A stretch of DNA of 56,048 nucleotides from NCBI GenBank assembly GCA_021738485.1, contig JAIPBX010000008.1:1-56048 (forward strand). The letters are read 5' to 3'. Positions 18,292 through 28,146 of this stretch are shown here, one piece after another. The number at the start of each line of letters is the position of its first letter. The stretch's first letter is position 1. Source of the DNA: Bacteroidales bacterium (GTDB taxonomy: Bacteria; Bacteroidota; Bacteroidia; Bacteroidales; JAIPAH01). The notes below the pieces were generated by a model. That model was given only the letters and a program-made list of their open reading frames with translations, was not told the origin of the DNA and made no database searches. A program made the translations under genes and the position numbers.

Positions 18292-19662
18292 ATGAAAAAG
18301 TTACTAATTTTGTCGACATTAGCTGCCATCCTGTATGGATGTGGAAACAGTGGTAATGGCGAACTTGTAGGAGTAGAAGACAGGCCTAAATTCCATCAAC
18401 CCGATCCGTACGGTATGGTGTATGTTCCCATGGGGAGTTACACTATGGGTGTAGGAGGTGAAGATGTCCCTAAAGCCAACTTAAGGGACCCGAAAACGGT
18501 TACTGTAACAGCCTTTTATATGGATGAAACGGAGATCACTAACAATGAGTACAGACAATTCGTTCATTGGGTCCGCGATTCCATAGCCAGAAGGTTGCTG
18601 GTGATTAATAACCCCGATCAGTTCAGCCGCTTTATTCATCAGCCCGAAGGGGAAGGGGCCGTCCCTAAACCCCCTGAGGAAGCCCCGCTAAATTGGGATG
18701 AAGAAATTGAATGGGAGGATGAACAAGTAGCTGAAGTGCTGGAGAACCAAACAGATTTTTATATCCCAAAAGAAGAAAGATTTTTCAGAAAGAAGGAAGT
18801 GGATGCACGCCGGCTTAATTATGAATATTATTGGATTGATTTGAGGAAAGCGGCAAGGAAAAATTATGATGAAAAAGCCAAACCCGAACAGGGTATGTTC
18901 GGAAACCGCACTACCTCACGGGAAGAACTGGTAAAGGAGGATAAGATCAACGTCTATCCCGACACCCTGTGTTGGATACATGATTTTACCTATACCCATA
19001 ATGATCCCATTGTAAAACGGTATTTCTGGCATCCGGCTTATGACCATTATCCCGTTGTAGGAGTGAACTGGAAACAAGCCAGAGCCTTTAGCATCTGGAG
19101 GACGCAACTGCAATCCTCTTACCTTCGGAGTCAGGGGAAAGCCATCTCCCATGAGTTCAGACTTCCCACGGAAGCTGAATGGGAATGGGCTGCCCGCGGT
19201 GGTTACGAAGGGAATCCCTATCCCTGGGGAGGCCCCTATACCAGAAATTCGAAAGGCTGTTTTCTGGCTAACTTTAAACCCATGCGAGGTGATTATGTCG
19301 ATGATGGGGGGGGGTTGACGGTGATTGTCGGACACTATCCCCCCAACGATTTTGGGCTTTATGATATGGCCGGTAATGTGGCGGAATGGACCGCAGATAC
19401 TTATGATGAAATCTCCGATAATTATAAATGGGATTTTAATCCGTTTTTTAGCTATGAAGCTGATGATGAGGATCCTGAAACGTTGAAAAGAAAGGTGATC
19501 CGGGGAGGTTCCTGGAAGGACGTGGCCTATTATCTGAGGACCACTACCAGGACATATGAATATCAGGATACGGCGAAAAGTTATATCGGTTTCAGAAATG
19601 TCCAGGATTACCTGGGTAGGCAAAAAGGCGGTAATCCATCAGATGCATCAAATGTGTATTAA
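18292..19662 (+). CDS. gldK: T9SS ring lipoprotein GldK/PorK
   Basis: 456 residues. A lipoprotein signal ends in LYGC with Cys17 as the lipidated residue. The rest is a formylglycine-generating-enzyme-like (SUMF1/FGE) fold: MVYVPMGSYTMGV near residue 41, YMDETEITNNEYRQFVHW, RLPTEAEWEWAARGG, GNVAEWTAD and VIRGGSWKD. In GldK/PorK this fold is structural, not catalytic. With GldN it forms the large periplasmic ring attached to the outer membrane. It lies 74 bases after porP and 21 before gldL. Confidence 0.95.
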   Translation: MKKLLILSTLAAILYGCGNSGNGELVGVEDRPKFHQPDPYGMVYVPMGSYTMGVGGEDVPKANLRDPKTVTVTAFYMDETEITNNEYRQFVHWVRDSIARRLLVINNPDQFSRFIHQPEGEGAVPKPPEEAPLNWDEEIEWEDEQVAEVLENQTDFYIPKEERFFRKKEVDARRLNYEYYWIDLRKAARKNYDEKAKPEQGMFGNRTTSREELVKEDKINVYPDTLCWIHDFTYTHNDPIVKRYFWHPAYDHYPVVGVNWKQARAFSIWRTQLQSSYLRSQGKAISHEFRLPTEAEWEWAARGGYEGNPYPWGGPYTRNSKGCFLANFKPMRGDYVDDGGGLTVIVGHYPPNDFGLYDMAGNVAEWTADTYDEISDNYKWDFNPFFSYEADDEDPETLKRKVIRGGSWKDVAYYLRTTTRTYEYQDTAKSYIGFRNVQDYLGRQKGGNPSDASNVY

Positions 19663-19683
19663 TTGAAAAAATTGTTTTAATCT

Positions 19684-20646
19684 ATGGCTAATAAAAAAAA
19701 GAAAAAAAGTGTCCTCGAAAGTAGAGGGTTTAAGAATTTTATGGGTCGGCTCTATGGTATCGGAGCATCCATAGTTATTTTAGGAGCTCTATTTAAAATT
19801 CAGCACTACGAAGGCGCCAACATTATGTTGCCCGTAGGTCTGGGAATGGAAGCCATTATCTTCTTCTTTTCGGCTTTGCAAAAGCCACACGTAGAGCCGG
19901 ACTGGAGTATGATCTACCCGGAGTTTGTGGATCTGTATCATACCGAAGAGGAGGCCGAAGTAATGAGAGAAGAAGGGAAACTTCCGGAAAAAGGAGCCAA
20001 AACCCAATTTGGTGGAGGCGGAGGAGGTAACGGCAGTGCCGCCCTCGATAATCTCATGGAAAAGGCCGATATTGATGAAAAAACCATAGAAAAATTTGGG
20101 AAAGGGATTGAGAAATTTTCACATCAAACGGAAAAGCTAAGCGAGATATCTGAGGCCACGGTGGCTACCGATCAGTATGTGCAGAATATTAAGAAAGCTT
20201 CGGGGGCAGCCGAAAAAATGAACGAAAGTCTTGAAAATGCCTCACAGGCTGTTTCTAATGAATTCCAGCAATCAGGGGAGTATTCCCAGAACGTGAAAAA
20301 AGCCTCAGAAGCAGCTGCCGGTTTAGCGGATATGTATTCCAAAACTTCCGAATCGCTGAAGAAAGAGGGGGAAGAATACAATACCGCAGTAACGAAGCTT
20401 AAGGATAATCTTAATGCCCTCAATTCGGTATATGAACTACAGCTTCAGGAATCCGATAAGCAAAAGGAATCGGCTAAGAAAATGACTCAGAACGTCGAGT
20501 CATTCCTGAATAACCTGGATGCAACAAATAAAGTAACCGAGGATTATCAGAAACAAGTTAATATTCTGACCGAAAAAGTGACGGCTTTAAATAATGTATA
20601 TGGAAATATGCTTTCGGCAATGAATGTTAACGCTAAGAATACATAA
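19684..20646 (+). CDS. gldL: T9SS inner-membrane motor protein GldL/PorL
   Basis: 320 residues. Two transmembrane helices are close to the N terminus (about 22-40, YGIGASIVILGALFKI; and 46-64, NIMLPVGLGMEAIIFFF), followed by a proline/glutamate stretch (KPHVEPDWSMIYPEF) and a long cytoplasmic coiled-coil tail. The Lys/Glu residues in these helices belong to the proton-motive-force motor formed with GldM. The tail is typical of the longer, Bacteroidales/Flavobacteria-type GldL. Confidence 0.95.
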   Translation: MANKKKKKSVLESRGFKNFMGRLYGIGASIVILGALFKIQHYEGANIMLPVGLGMEAIIFFFSALQKPHVEPDWSMIYPEFVDLYHTEEEAEVMREEGKLPEKGAKTQFGGGGGGNGSAALDNLMEKADIDEKTIEKFGKGIEKFSHQTEKLSEISEATVATDQYVQNIKKASGAAEKMNESLENASQAVSNEFQQSGEYSQNVKKASEAAAGLADMYSKTSESLKKEGEEYNTAVTKLKDNLNALNSVYELQLQESDKQKESAKKMTQNVESFLNNLDATNKVTEDYQKQVNILTEKVTALNNVYGNMLSAMNVNAKNT

Positions 20647-20672
20647 TCAGTTTTTGACAAAAAACAACTTTA

Positions 20673-22325
20673 ATGGCTGCATATAAAGAAACACCAAGGC
20701 AAAAGATGATCGCGATGATGTATCTCATCCTAACGGCCCTGTTAGCGCTGAACGTCTCCAAAGACGTTTTGAATGCTTTCGCAATTGTCAATGAAAGCCT
20801 GGAGAACACTAATCAACAATATAATGCGAAAATAAACCAGATGTACACCTCTTTTGAGAATCAGTTCATGATGAACAAGGACAAAGTGCGTCCTTATTGG
20901 GAAAAAGCTCAGAAAGCTAAGACCTATTCTCAGAATATGAGGGATTATCTTACGGCCATCAGGGATACAACCATTATGAAAGCTGAAGGGGCCAGTAGCA
21001 TGGAACAAGTGAAACGGGAATATGCCAGTAAATTTGGGAAAAAGCCCGAAGACATTGACCAGCTACCTCTCGACAGGTTGGCCGGTAAAGATCAGTATGA
21101 TGCCACAACGCGGTATTTTGTAGGGGATGGCACCAGATCACAAGAAGTGGGTAAAGCCCAGCATATTCGCGAATCATTTCTTGATTACCGGCAAAAAATG
21201 AAAAAATTGCTAAGTCCCGACCAGCGACAAGGTCTTAAAATAGGTCCGGATTTTGAAGCAGAATATACCGATGCCAGCGGACAAAAGGAGACCTGGGAAA
21301 ATCATAACTTTTACCACACCATTATGGCCGCTGATGTTACTATTCTCAACAAATTAATTTCCGAAGTGCAGAATGCCGAGTTTGCTGTACTTAATCGCTT
21401 GTATTCCAATATTTCTAAGGAAGACTTTAAGTTTACGGATATTGAAGCTAAGGTTATCCCCAAATCAGGGTATATCCTTCAGGGTGGCGAATATCGGGCC
21501 GATGTTATTGTTGCAGCTTATGATACCACCCAGCGTCCCGATTTATATATCCAGCAAGGAGTAGATTCGGTAAGAAATATTGAGGAGGCTACGCATCTTG
21601 GCAAAACGGATCAGCTTGAATTTACCGCGGATCAAGTGGGAAAACAAAAATATGCCGGTGTCCTCAGAGTTAAGCAACCCAGTGGGATGTATGAAAATTA
21701 TTATTTCAATGATTCATACGATGTCGGTAGAAAATCGGCTACCGTGTCGGCCAATAAAATGAATGTGTTTTATAAAGGGGTGCCGAATCCGGTATCGATT
21801 TCAGTGCCGGGCGTATCTACTCACAAACTGAGCCCGGAAATTGGCGTTGGTAGCCTGCAAGATAAAGGCCAGGGGAACTATGAAGTGAATATTCCTGGAG
21901 AAGTGGAGCAACGAAATACTTCAATAAAGGTTTATGCCAATATAAAAGGTGAAAGGACTTTCTTTGACGAGTATAAATTCAGATTGAGAAAGATTCCTGA
22001 CCCATACCCGACTATTGGAGGAACTTACACCTCTGGTGACAGGATCGGGGCTGATTTCCTGGATGTAGCCAGTGTAATTGCCAAAACACCAGACTTTTTT
22101 GAGTTTGACTATACATTTACCGTTGAGGGTTTTGTGTTGTCTTACACCGGCCCGGATGGATATCCCGTAGATATGGAATCCAATAGTCATCAGTTTACCC
22201 AGGAAATGAAAGACCAGTTTGACCGGTTGCAAACCGGTTCAAGGATTACTATTGAACGGATAAAAGTAAAAGCCCCGGAAGGGGTCCGTGAGTTGGAAAA
22301 TGCCATTTCATTTAAAATAAATTAA
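20673..22325 (+). CDS. gldM: T9SS motor/periplasmic shaft protein GldM/PorM
   Basis: 550 residues. The N terminus AAYKETPRQKMIAMMYLILTALLALNVSK carries the single membrane helix (about 13-30) of GldM. The periplasmic part consists of a helical D1 domain (to about 225) followed by beta-rich domains D2-D4 as known from PorM/GldM structures. It spans the periplasm and passes rotary motion from GldL to the GldK/GldN ring. It begins 26 bases after gldL and ends 4 bases before gldN. Confidence 0.95.
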   Translation: MAAYKETPRQKMIAMMYLILTALLALNVSKDVLNAFAIVNESLENTNQQYNAKINQMYTSFENQFMMNKDKVRPYWEKAQKAKTYSQNMRDYLTAIRDTTIMKAEGASSMEQVKREYASKFGKKPEDIDQLPLDRLAGKDQYDATTRYFVGDGTRSQEVGKAQHIRESFLDYRQKMKKLLSPDQRQGLKIGPDFEAEYTDASGQKETWENHNFYHTIMAADVTILNKLISEVQNAEFAVLNRLYSNISKEDFKFTDIEAKVIPKSGYILQGGEYRADVIVAAYDTTQRPDLYIQQGVDSVRNIEEATHLGKTDQLEFTADQVGKQKYAGVLRVKQPSGMYENYYFNDSYDVGRKSATVSANKMNVFYKGVPNPVSISVPGVSTHKLSPEIGVGSLQDKGQGNYEVNIPGEVEQRNTSIKVYANIKGERTFFDEYKFRLRKIPDPYPTIGGTYTSGDRIGADFLDVASVIAKTPDFFEFDYTFTVEGFVLSYTGPDGYPVDMESNSHQFTQEMKDQFDRLQTGSRITIERIKVKAPEGVRELENAISFKIN

Positions 22326-22329
22326 TACT

Positions 22330-23214
22330 ATGAATATTTCAAAGAAATTATTAGTAACCATAGTTTTGCTCATGGGATTTTTCATGCAAGGATATACCCA
22401 GTATGAGAAAACCCCAAGGAAAAATCAAAAGCAGAACTTTGAAGAGCCCAATGCAAATATTACAGAACGCAAACATAAAGAAGAGCGTTTTCCGGTACAG
22501 TATCCTCCTCTGAGAGAAGCTGATGTGATGTGGCAGAAAAGAGTGTGGAGAGAAATTGATTTGATTCAGAAAAATAACCATCCTTTATACTTCCCTGTTG
22601 AACCTAAGCATGGGCGGGCCAGTTTGGCCTCGTATGTTTTTGATTCGGTGAAGGCAGGCAATATTGTTGCCTATGAACCCAACACACCGATGAAGTTTCA
22701 ACTGCCCATGACACCACCTCAATTTGAAAAGATGCTTTCGCTGGAGAAACAGACTACGGTTACCGAGCAGGTTAACGGGCAGCAAATAGAGAGAGATACG
22801 GTGATATCAATGAAGCAGAAGCCTTCCGATGTTAAAAGGATTAGGCTTATGGAGGATTGGTATTTTGATAAGGAACGTTCCATGTTTGAGGTGCGGATTA
22901 TTGGAATAGGCTTTATTATGGAGGATTTGAAATCGGAAACCGGTGATTTAAAAACCAAATTCTGGATTTATTACCCCCATGCCCGAAGGGCACTTGCCCG
23001 ATCCGAAAATTTCGTCCATGACGGAAATCGTGCTCAGTCTTTTTCTTATACGGCTATACTTGAAAAACGTCGTTTCTCCAGTCTTGTGACAAAGGTGGAT
23101 AATGTGTATGACCGCTATATTCAGAGTTATACAGATCAGCAGGAAACCCTCTATGAAGCCAAGCGTCTCGAAAAAGAAATTCTCGAATTCGAACAAAATC
23201 TCTGGGAATACTAG
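22330..23214 (+). CDS. gldN: T9SS ring protein GldN/PorN
   Basis: 294 residues with signal peptide (VTIVLLMGFFMQGYTQ). The conserved section ADVMWQKRVWREIDLIQKNNHPLYFP and IRLMEDWYFDKERSMFEVRIIGI identify GldN/PorN, the periplasmic partner of GldK. Last gene of the operon; a large terminator hairpin follows. Confidence 0.95.
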   Translation: MNISKKLLVTIVLLMGFFMQGYTQYEKTPRKNQKQNFEEPNANITERKHKEERFPVQYPPLREADVMWQKRVWREIDLIQKNNHPLYFPVEPKHGRASLASYVFDSVKAGNIVAYEPNTPMKFQLPMTPPQFEKMLSLEKQTTVTEQVNGQQIERDTVISMKQKPSDVKRIRLMEDWYFDKERSMFEVRIIGIGFIMEDLKSETGDLKTKFWIYYPHARRALARSENFVHDGNRAQSFSYTAILEKRRFSSLVTKVDNVYDRYIQSYTDQQETLYEAKRLEKEILEFEQNLWEY

Positions 23215-23244
23215 GTTTTTGGTTTTTGGGTTTTATTACTTATG

Positions 23245-23298
23245 AGCCATTCAAACACGAAAATTAACGTTTTTCGGTTTGGATGGCTTTTCTTTTAT
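23245..23298 (+). terminator. Rho-independent terminator after gldN
   Basis: 12-bp stem AGCCATTCAAAC / GTTTGGATGGCT with one G-T pair, an additional inner stem (CGAAAA/TTTTTCG), and the tail TTTTCTTTT. It ends the T9SS operon. Confidence 0.75.
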
Positions 23299-23308
23299 TC
23301 CCTTTGCT

Positions 23309-23316
23309 TATTTTTG
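23309..23316 (+). promoter_or_regulatory. Candidate -7 element for recG
   Basis: TATTTTTG matches TAnnTTTG, 26 bases before the recG start. No clear -33 box at 19 bases. Confidence 0.35.
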
Positions 23317-23341
23317 AAGAGGATTAGAAAAACAACCCACC

Positions 23342-25447
23342 ATGACGAATGATTTTCTGAATACTCCGATAGAATATTTAAAAGGGGTGGGGCCAAAGCG
23401 TGCCGAATTACTTACGGCCGAACTGGGCATCAGTACGTTTGCGCATTTATTAGTTTATTTTCCCTTTCGATATGTTGACCGCAGTGAGTTTCACCCTGTT
23501 GGAAAGGTTAATACGGATATGCCCCTGGTACAGGTTAAAGGAAAATTGATTGCTTTGCAGCAGGCCGGCACGGGGAGGGGCAAAAGAATGGTGGGATATC
23601 TGCAGGATGAGACGGGAATTATTGAACTGGTATGGTTTCAGGGTTTGAAATGGATACAGCAAAAACTGAAAATTAACAAAGAGTATGTGGCTTTTGGCAA
23701 ACCTTCCGAATTTAATGGCAAGATAAACATGGCTCATCCTGAAATTGAAGATGTCAAATCTTTTCAGGAAAATGCAGTCAAAGGGATTCAGCCTGTCTAT
23801 AATGTGACCGAAAAACTTCGTAAGAATTTTATTAATCCTAAAGTCTTAGCAAAAATTACTCACCATTTAGTTGAATCAGCAAGAGGGAAAGTTCCCGAAA
23901 CCCTCCCTTCTTATGTGGTGGAAGAAACCGGACTCATAAACCTCGAAGAAGCTTTTATCAATATTCATCACCCGTCAAGTCATGATAAACTCAAGCATGC
24001 TTCACGACGTCTGAAATTTGATGAACTTTTTCATATTCAGTTGCGTAATGTAAAGCTCAAGAAACGCAGAAGCGTGGAATATGACGGATACTTATTTCCC
24101 GAAATTGGACGGTTTTTTAATGAGTTTTATAAACAGTATCTTCCTTTCGAGCTTACAGGGGCCCAGAAAAGAGTAATAAAGGAGATTCGCTCCGATCTGA
24201 ATGCAGGTAAACAAATGAATCGTTTACTGCAGGGAGATGTAGGTAGCGGCAAAACCATGGTAGCTTTAATGACAGCCCTGATAGCTTTGGATAATGGTTA
24301 CCAGTCCGCCTTTATGGCACCCACCGAAATCCTCGCAATACAGCATTACAATACGATAAGAAAATTTCTCAAAGATATGCCCGTTGGGATACGACTCCTT
24401 ACCGGGTCGACGAAAAACAGTGAACGCAAAGAAATGGAGGAAGGCCTTGAAAACGGCGATATCCATATTTTAATAGGAACCCATGCATTATTGGAAGAGC
24501 GGGTACAGTTCAAGAATCTGGGATTTGTGGTGATTGATGAACAGCATCGCTTTGGAGTAGCACAACGAGCCCGAATGTGGAAAAAGAATTTGTTACCACC
24601 TCATATTTTGGTGATGACAGCTACCCCGATTCCCCGAAGCTTGGCAATGACGCTTTATGGTGACATGGACTACTCCGTGATTGATGAGCTACCTCCCGGT
24701 CGTAAACCCGTGAAAACTATCCATTTTACCGAGCGTAACCGTATGAAATTGTTTGGTTTTATGCGGCAGCAAATCAGGATGGGGCAGCAGGTGTATGTGG
24801 TCTATCCACTCATAGAGGAGTCTCGATCACTTGATCTTAACAATTTAATGGAAGGTTATGAAAGCATAGTTCGGGAGTTTCCATTACCCGATTACCAGGT
24901 AAGTATTGTCCATGGCAAAATGAACCCATCCGATAAGGATTATGAGATGCAGCGTTTTGTCGATGGCAAGACTCAAATTATGGTGTCGACAACAGTCATC
25001 GAAGTGGGTGTTGATGTTCCTAATGCTTCTGTTATGGTGATTGAGAATGCAGAAAGATTTGGTCTTTCCCAGCTCCACCAGCTTAGGGGCCGTGTAGGGC
25101 GGGGAGCCGAGCAATCTTATTGCATCCTGGTTACCAAAGAAAAACATTCCTCAGAAGCTTCCAGGCGGATAAAAACGATGGTACAAACTACCGATGGTTT
25201 TCGCATAGCCAAAGCTGATCTGGAAATCCGGGGGCCCGGAGAAATGGATGGCACCCGCCAAAGCGGCATTGCTGATTTGAAGATTGCGGATCTATCAACT
25301 GATGGGGAATTAATTGCCCTGGCAAGGAAAATAGCCGAGAAGATACTCCATGAAGACCCGTCCCTGGCAAAACCGCAGAATCAGGTGTTGTGGCCTATTC
25401 TCAACACCCAATCGTCTAAAAAAATTAACTGGAGTGATATAATTTAA
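23342..25447 (+). CDS. recG: ATP-dependent DNA helicase RecG
   Basis: 701 residues, the normal RecG length. The N-terminal wedge/OB domain holds IEYLKGVGPKRAELL and about residues 60-160; the helicase core has Walker A GDVGSGKT (about 299-306), the DEQH box VIDEQHRFGV, TATPIPRSLAMTLYGD, and motif VI HQLRGRVGR; the C-terminal RecG-specific region follows. RecG remodels branched DNA and stalled forks. It appears to be transcribed alone, with terminators before and a weak inverted repeat after. Confidence 0.97.
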   Translation: MTNDFLNTPIEYLKGVGPKRAELLTAELGISTFAHLLVYFPFRYVDRSEFHPVGKVNTDMPLVQVKGKLIALQQAGTGRGKRMVGYLQDETGIIELVWFQGLKWIQQKLKINKEYVAFGKPSEFNGKINMAHPEIEDVKSFQENAVKGIQPVYNVTEKLRKNFINPKVLAKITHHLVESARGKVPETLPSYVVEETGLINLEEAFINIHHPSSHDKLKHASRRLKFDELFHIQLRNVKLKKRRSVEYDGYLFPEIGRFFNEFYKQYLPFELTGAQKRVIKEIRSDLNAGKQMNRLLQGDVGSGKTMVALMTALIALDNGYQSAFMAPTEILAIQHYNTIRKFLKDMPVGIRLLTGSTKNSERKEMEEGLENGDIHILIGTHALLEERVQFKNLGFVVIDEQHRFGVAQRARMWKKNLLPPHILVMTATPIPRSLAMTLYGDMDYSVIDELPPGRKPVKTIHFTERNRMKLFGFMRQQIRMGQQVYVVYPLIEESRSLDLNNLMEGYESIVREFPLPDYQVSIVHGKMNPSDKDYEMQRFVDGKTQIMVSTTVIEVGVDVPNASVMVIENAERFGLSQLHQLRGRVGRGAEQSYCILVTKEKHSSEASRRIKTMVQTTDGFRIAKADLEIRGPGEMDGTRQSGIADLKIADLSTDGELIALARKIAEKILHEDPSLAKPQNQVLWPILNTQSSKKINWSDII

Positions 25448-25448
25448 C

Positions 25449-25468
25449 TGTCAGGATATCGACTGACA
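25449..25468 (+). terminator. Weak inverted repeat after recG
   Basis: TGTCAG / CTGACA with an 8-nt loop right behind the stop codon. It lacks a T-run, so termination is uncertain. Confidence 0.3.
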
Positions 25469-25507
25469 AAATAGCATGATTTGTTCTGTTTTTCGCCTCA
25501 AATTAAT

Positions 25508-25515
25508 TACTTTTG
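25508..25515 (+). promoter_or_regulatory. Candidate -7 element for pheT
   Basis: TACTTTTG matches TAnnTTTG; 19 bases upstream only TCTG is found, with TTTG five bases further. The start codon is 37 bases downstream. Confidence 0.4.
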
Positions 25516-25551
25516 CGGTTTGAATAATATTAGAAGGTAAACAAAAAGCTG

Positions 25552-28023
25552 ATGAAGATATCCTACAACTGGCTTAGGGACTATATCAAAACAAATAAAT
25601 CACCCGAAGAGGTGGGCGACTGGCTTACGAATAGCGGTTTGGAAGTAGAAGGCCTTGATAAGGTCGAGAGTGTTAAAGGAGGTCTTGAAGGAGTGGTCGT
25701 GGGTGAGGTGCTCACCTGCGAAAAGCACCCGAATGCGGAAAAGTTAAGCGTGACCACCGTAGACGTGGGAAAAGAAGAGCCCGCAAAGATAGTTTGCGGA
25801 GCTCCGAATGTCGATAAGGGACAAAAAGTTCCTGTCGCATTGGTGGGCACTACCCTTTATCCGAATGAGAAACCTATAGAAATCAAAAAAGCCAAAATAC
25901 GCGGAGAAGCTTCTGAAGGAATGATTTGCGCCGAAGATGAGCTGGGATTGGGATCATCTCATGAAGGAATTATGGTGTTAGACCCCGAAGCTCCGATTGG
26001 TAAACCGGCAAAAGACTATTTCAATATTGAAGAGGATTATGTCTTTGAAATTGGTTTAACACCTAACCGAACGGATGCTATGGCGCATATTGGGGTGGCG
26101 AAAGACCTGGCGGCCGTGCTGAATAATTTTGGAAAAGAAGAGGAAAAGTATAAAGTCGACATTCCCGATATAAGTGGTTTTGCTATTGATGACCAAAGCC
26201 TCCCGATTGAGGTGCAGATAGAAGACGATAAGGCCTGCCCCCGTTATTCAGGGATTACGGTGTCGGATGTAAAAGTTTCGGAATCTCCGGATTGGTTAAA
26301 AAATAAACTGAATACCATTGGCGTTCGACCTATCAATATTTTGGTGGATATCAGCAATTATGTGCTTTTTGAAACCGGGCAGCCACTTCATTTTTTTGAT
26401 GCCGATGCTATTAACGGAAACCGGGTCGTTATTAAAAAGCAGGAAGCAGGAACGAAATTCACCACCCTGGATGAGGTGGAACGTGAGCTTTCTTCCGAGG
26501 ATCTGATGATTTGCAATGAACAAGAACCTATGTGTATGGCCGGGGTCTTTGGGGGAATAAGTTCCGGTGTGACCGGCAAAACGGAAAGAGTATTCATTGA
26601 AAGCGCATATTTTGATCCGCCGACTATCCGCAAGACATCCAAAAGACACGGGTTGCAAACGGATGCTTCTTTTCGTTTTGAAAGGGGCGCCGATCCTTCC
26701 ATAACAATTTATGCCCTTAAAAGGGCCGCCTTGTTAATCAAAAAGCTGGCCGGAGGAAGAATATCCAGTCCTATCGTCGATGAATATCCCCGCGAGATTT
26801 CTCCGAAAAAGGTGGAAGTAGATTACCGGCATATGGATGGCATCATAGGGGAGAAAATCGATCGGAAGAAAATCCGGAATATCCTGAATGATCTTGAAAT
26901 AAAAGTGCTGCAGGAAACTGAGCAGGGCTTACGTCTTGAAGTCCCCACTAATCGGGCAGATGTTACCCGCGAAGCCGATATTATCGAAGAAATTCTCAGG
27001 ATTTATGGGTATAACAACATTGAATTTGAAGAGCAGCTCGCTACGTCGCTTTCTTATATTAGCCAACCGGAACCGGATAAGGTACGGAATGTGGTTTCGG
27101 ATTATCTGTCAAGTAACGGCTTTTTTGAAATCATGAATAACTCATTGACAAAGGCCGATTACACAAATTATACACAGGATTTTGAAGAAAAGAACAATGT
27201 TATTATCCTGAACCCACTGAGTAATGAGCTGAATGCCATGCGTCAAACAATGGTATTTGGTGGTCTGGAATCAATTAACTATAACATTAATCGCCGCCAG
27301 AATAGTCTGCAACTCTTTGAGTTTGGCTATGTGTACCAAAAAGAAGGGGATAGGGCGCAGGCGAAAAAGGACCCCCTGGATCGGTATCATGAAAAACAAC
27401 TATTAGCCTTGTTTATTACCGGGACCAGGGCGCCTGAAAGCTGGCAGGGAGCCCCTGTGAGTGTTGACTTTTTCGATCTCAAAAGAGATATTTTTAACAT
27501 CTTTCTGCGATTAGGTTTCGATATAACCCAGTTTAAGCTGCTACCTTCCGAATCGGATATATACCTGGAAGGTCTGGATGTTCGTTATCAAAAGAAAAAA
27601 ATCGCATCCATGGGCAGGGTAAACAAAAATTTACTGAAGAAAATGGATATTTCCCAGGATGTTTTTTATGGCGTCATCGAATGGGATATTGTTTTCGATA
27701 GGTTGTCACAACATCGCATTACTTACCAACCCATGTCGAAATTTCCTGAAGTGCGCAGAGATTTAGCTTTGTTGCTTGATGAAAGAGTGACATTTCATGA
27801 ACTGGAGCAGACAGCTTTTCAATATGGCGGGGATTATCTCAGGGAAGTGAATTTGTTTGATATTTACCGGGGTGAAAATATCGCTGAAGGAAAGAAATCC
27901 TATGCCCTTAGCTTCATTTTGCAGCGTGAAGACAGAACGTTAAAGGATAAGGATATCGACAAAATAATGAATAAGATAATAAAAGGTTTTGAAAAACAAG
28001 TAGCAGCCGAAATCCGCAAATAA
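25552..28023 (+). CDS. pheT: Phenylalanyl-tRNA synthetase beta subunit
   Basis: 823 residues. Domains in order: B1 (residues 1-40), the tRNA-binding EMAP-like domain (about 42-155, VVVGEVLTCEKHPNAEKLSVTTVDVG), B3/B4 editing domain (about 215-400, HDFRFE-like GLQTDASFRFERGADP), B5 (about 410-480), the class II-like core (about 490-700) and the C-terminal ferredoxin-fold anticodon-binding domain (about 730-823, QPMSKFPEVRRDLALLLDE). It charges tRNA-Phe with the alpha subunit, which is not in the window; split pheS/pheT is common in Bacteroidota. Confidence 0.97.
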   Translation: MKISYNWLRDYIKTNKSPEEVGDWLTNSGLEVEGLDKVESVKGGLEGVVVGEVLTCEKHPNAEKLSVTTVDVGKEEPAKIVCGAPNVDKGQKVPVALVGTTLYPNEKPIEIKKAKIRGEASEGMICAEDELGLGSSHEGIMVLDPEAPIGKPAKDYFNIEEDYVFEIGLTPNRTDAMAHIGVAKDLAAVLNNFGKEEEKYKVDIPDISGFAIDDQSLPIEVQIEDDKACPRYSGITVSDVKVSESPDWLKNKLNTIGVRPINILVDISNYVLFETGQPLHFFDADAINGNRVVIKKQEAGTKFTTLDEVERELSSEDLMICNEQEPMCMAGVFGGISSGVTGKTERVFIESAYFDPPTIRKTSKRHGLQTDASFRFERGADPSITIYALKRAALLIKKLAGGRISSPIVDEYPREISPKKVEVDYRHMDGIIGEKIDRKKIRNILNDLEIKVLQETEQGLRLEVPTNRADVTREADIIEEILRIYGYNNIEFEEQLATSLSYISQPEPDKVRNVVSDYLSSNGFFEIMNNSLTKADYTNYTQDFEEKNNVIILNPLSNELNAMRQTMVFGGLESINYNINRRQNSLQLFEFGYVYQKEGDRAQAKKDPLDRYHEKQLLALFITGTRAPESWQGAPVSVDFFDLKRDIFNIFLRLGFDITQFKLLPSESDIYLEGLDVRYQKKKIASMGRVNKNLLKKMDISQDVFYGVIEWDIVFDRLSQHRITYQPMSKFPEVRRDLALLLDERVTFHELEQTAFQYGGDYLREVNLFDIYRGENIAEGKKSYALSFILQREDRTLKDKDIDKIMNKIIKGFEKQVAAEIRK

Positions 28024-28079
28024 TTGCTGACATAAAGTGTTTTTTAGGGAAAAAAGAATACGTTTTATGTTTAGTGATG

Positions 28080-28110
28080 TTGAAAACGGCTCAAAAATTT
28101 GTTAAATTTT
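28080..28110 (+). promoter_or_regulatory. Candidate promoter of the sigma-54-activator/lptE/secG operon
   Basis: TTG at 28080-28082, 20 bases, then TAAATTTT at 28103-28110 (one mismatch to TAnnTTTG). Confidence 0.4.
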
Positions 28111-28146
28111 AGACCATAGTCGTAAGGAAAAAAGGAAAGGTGATCA

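Noticed and set aside
18916-19623. 235-codon minus-strand ORF
   Set aside because: It lies wholly opposite gldK, has low-complexity Ile-rich sequence and no recognisable motif; shadow of the real gene.
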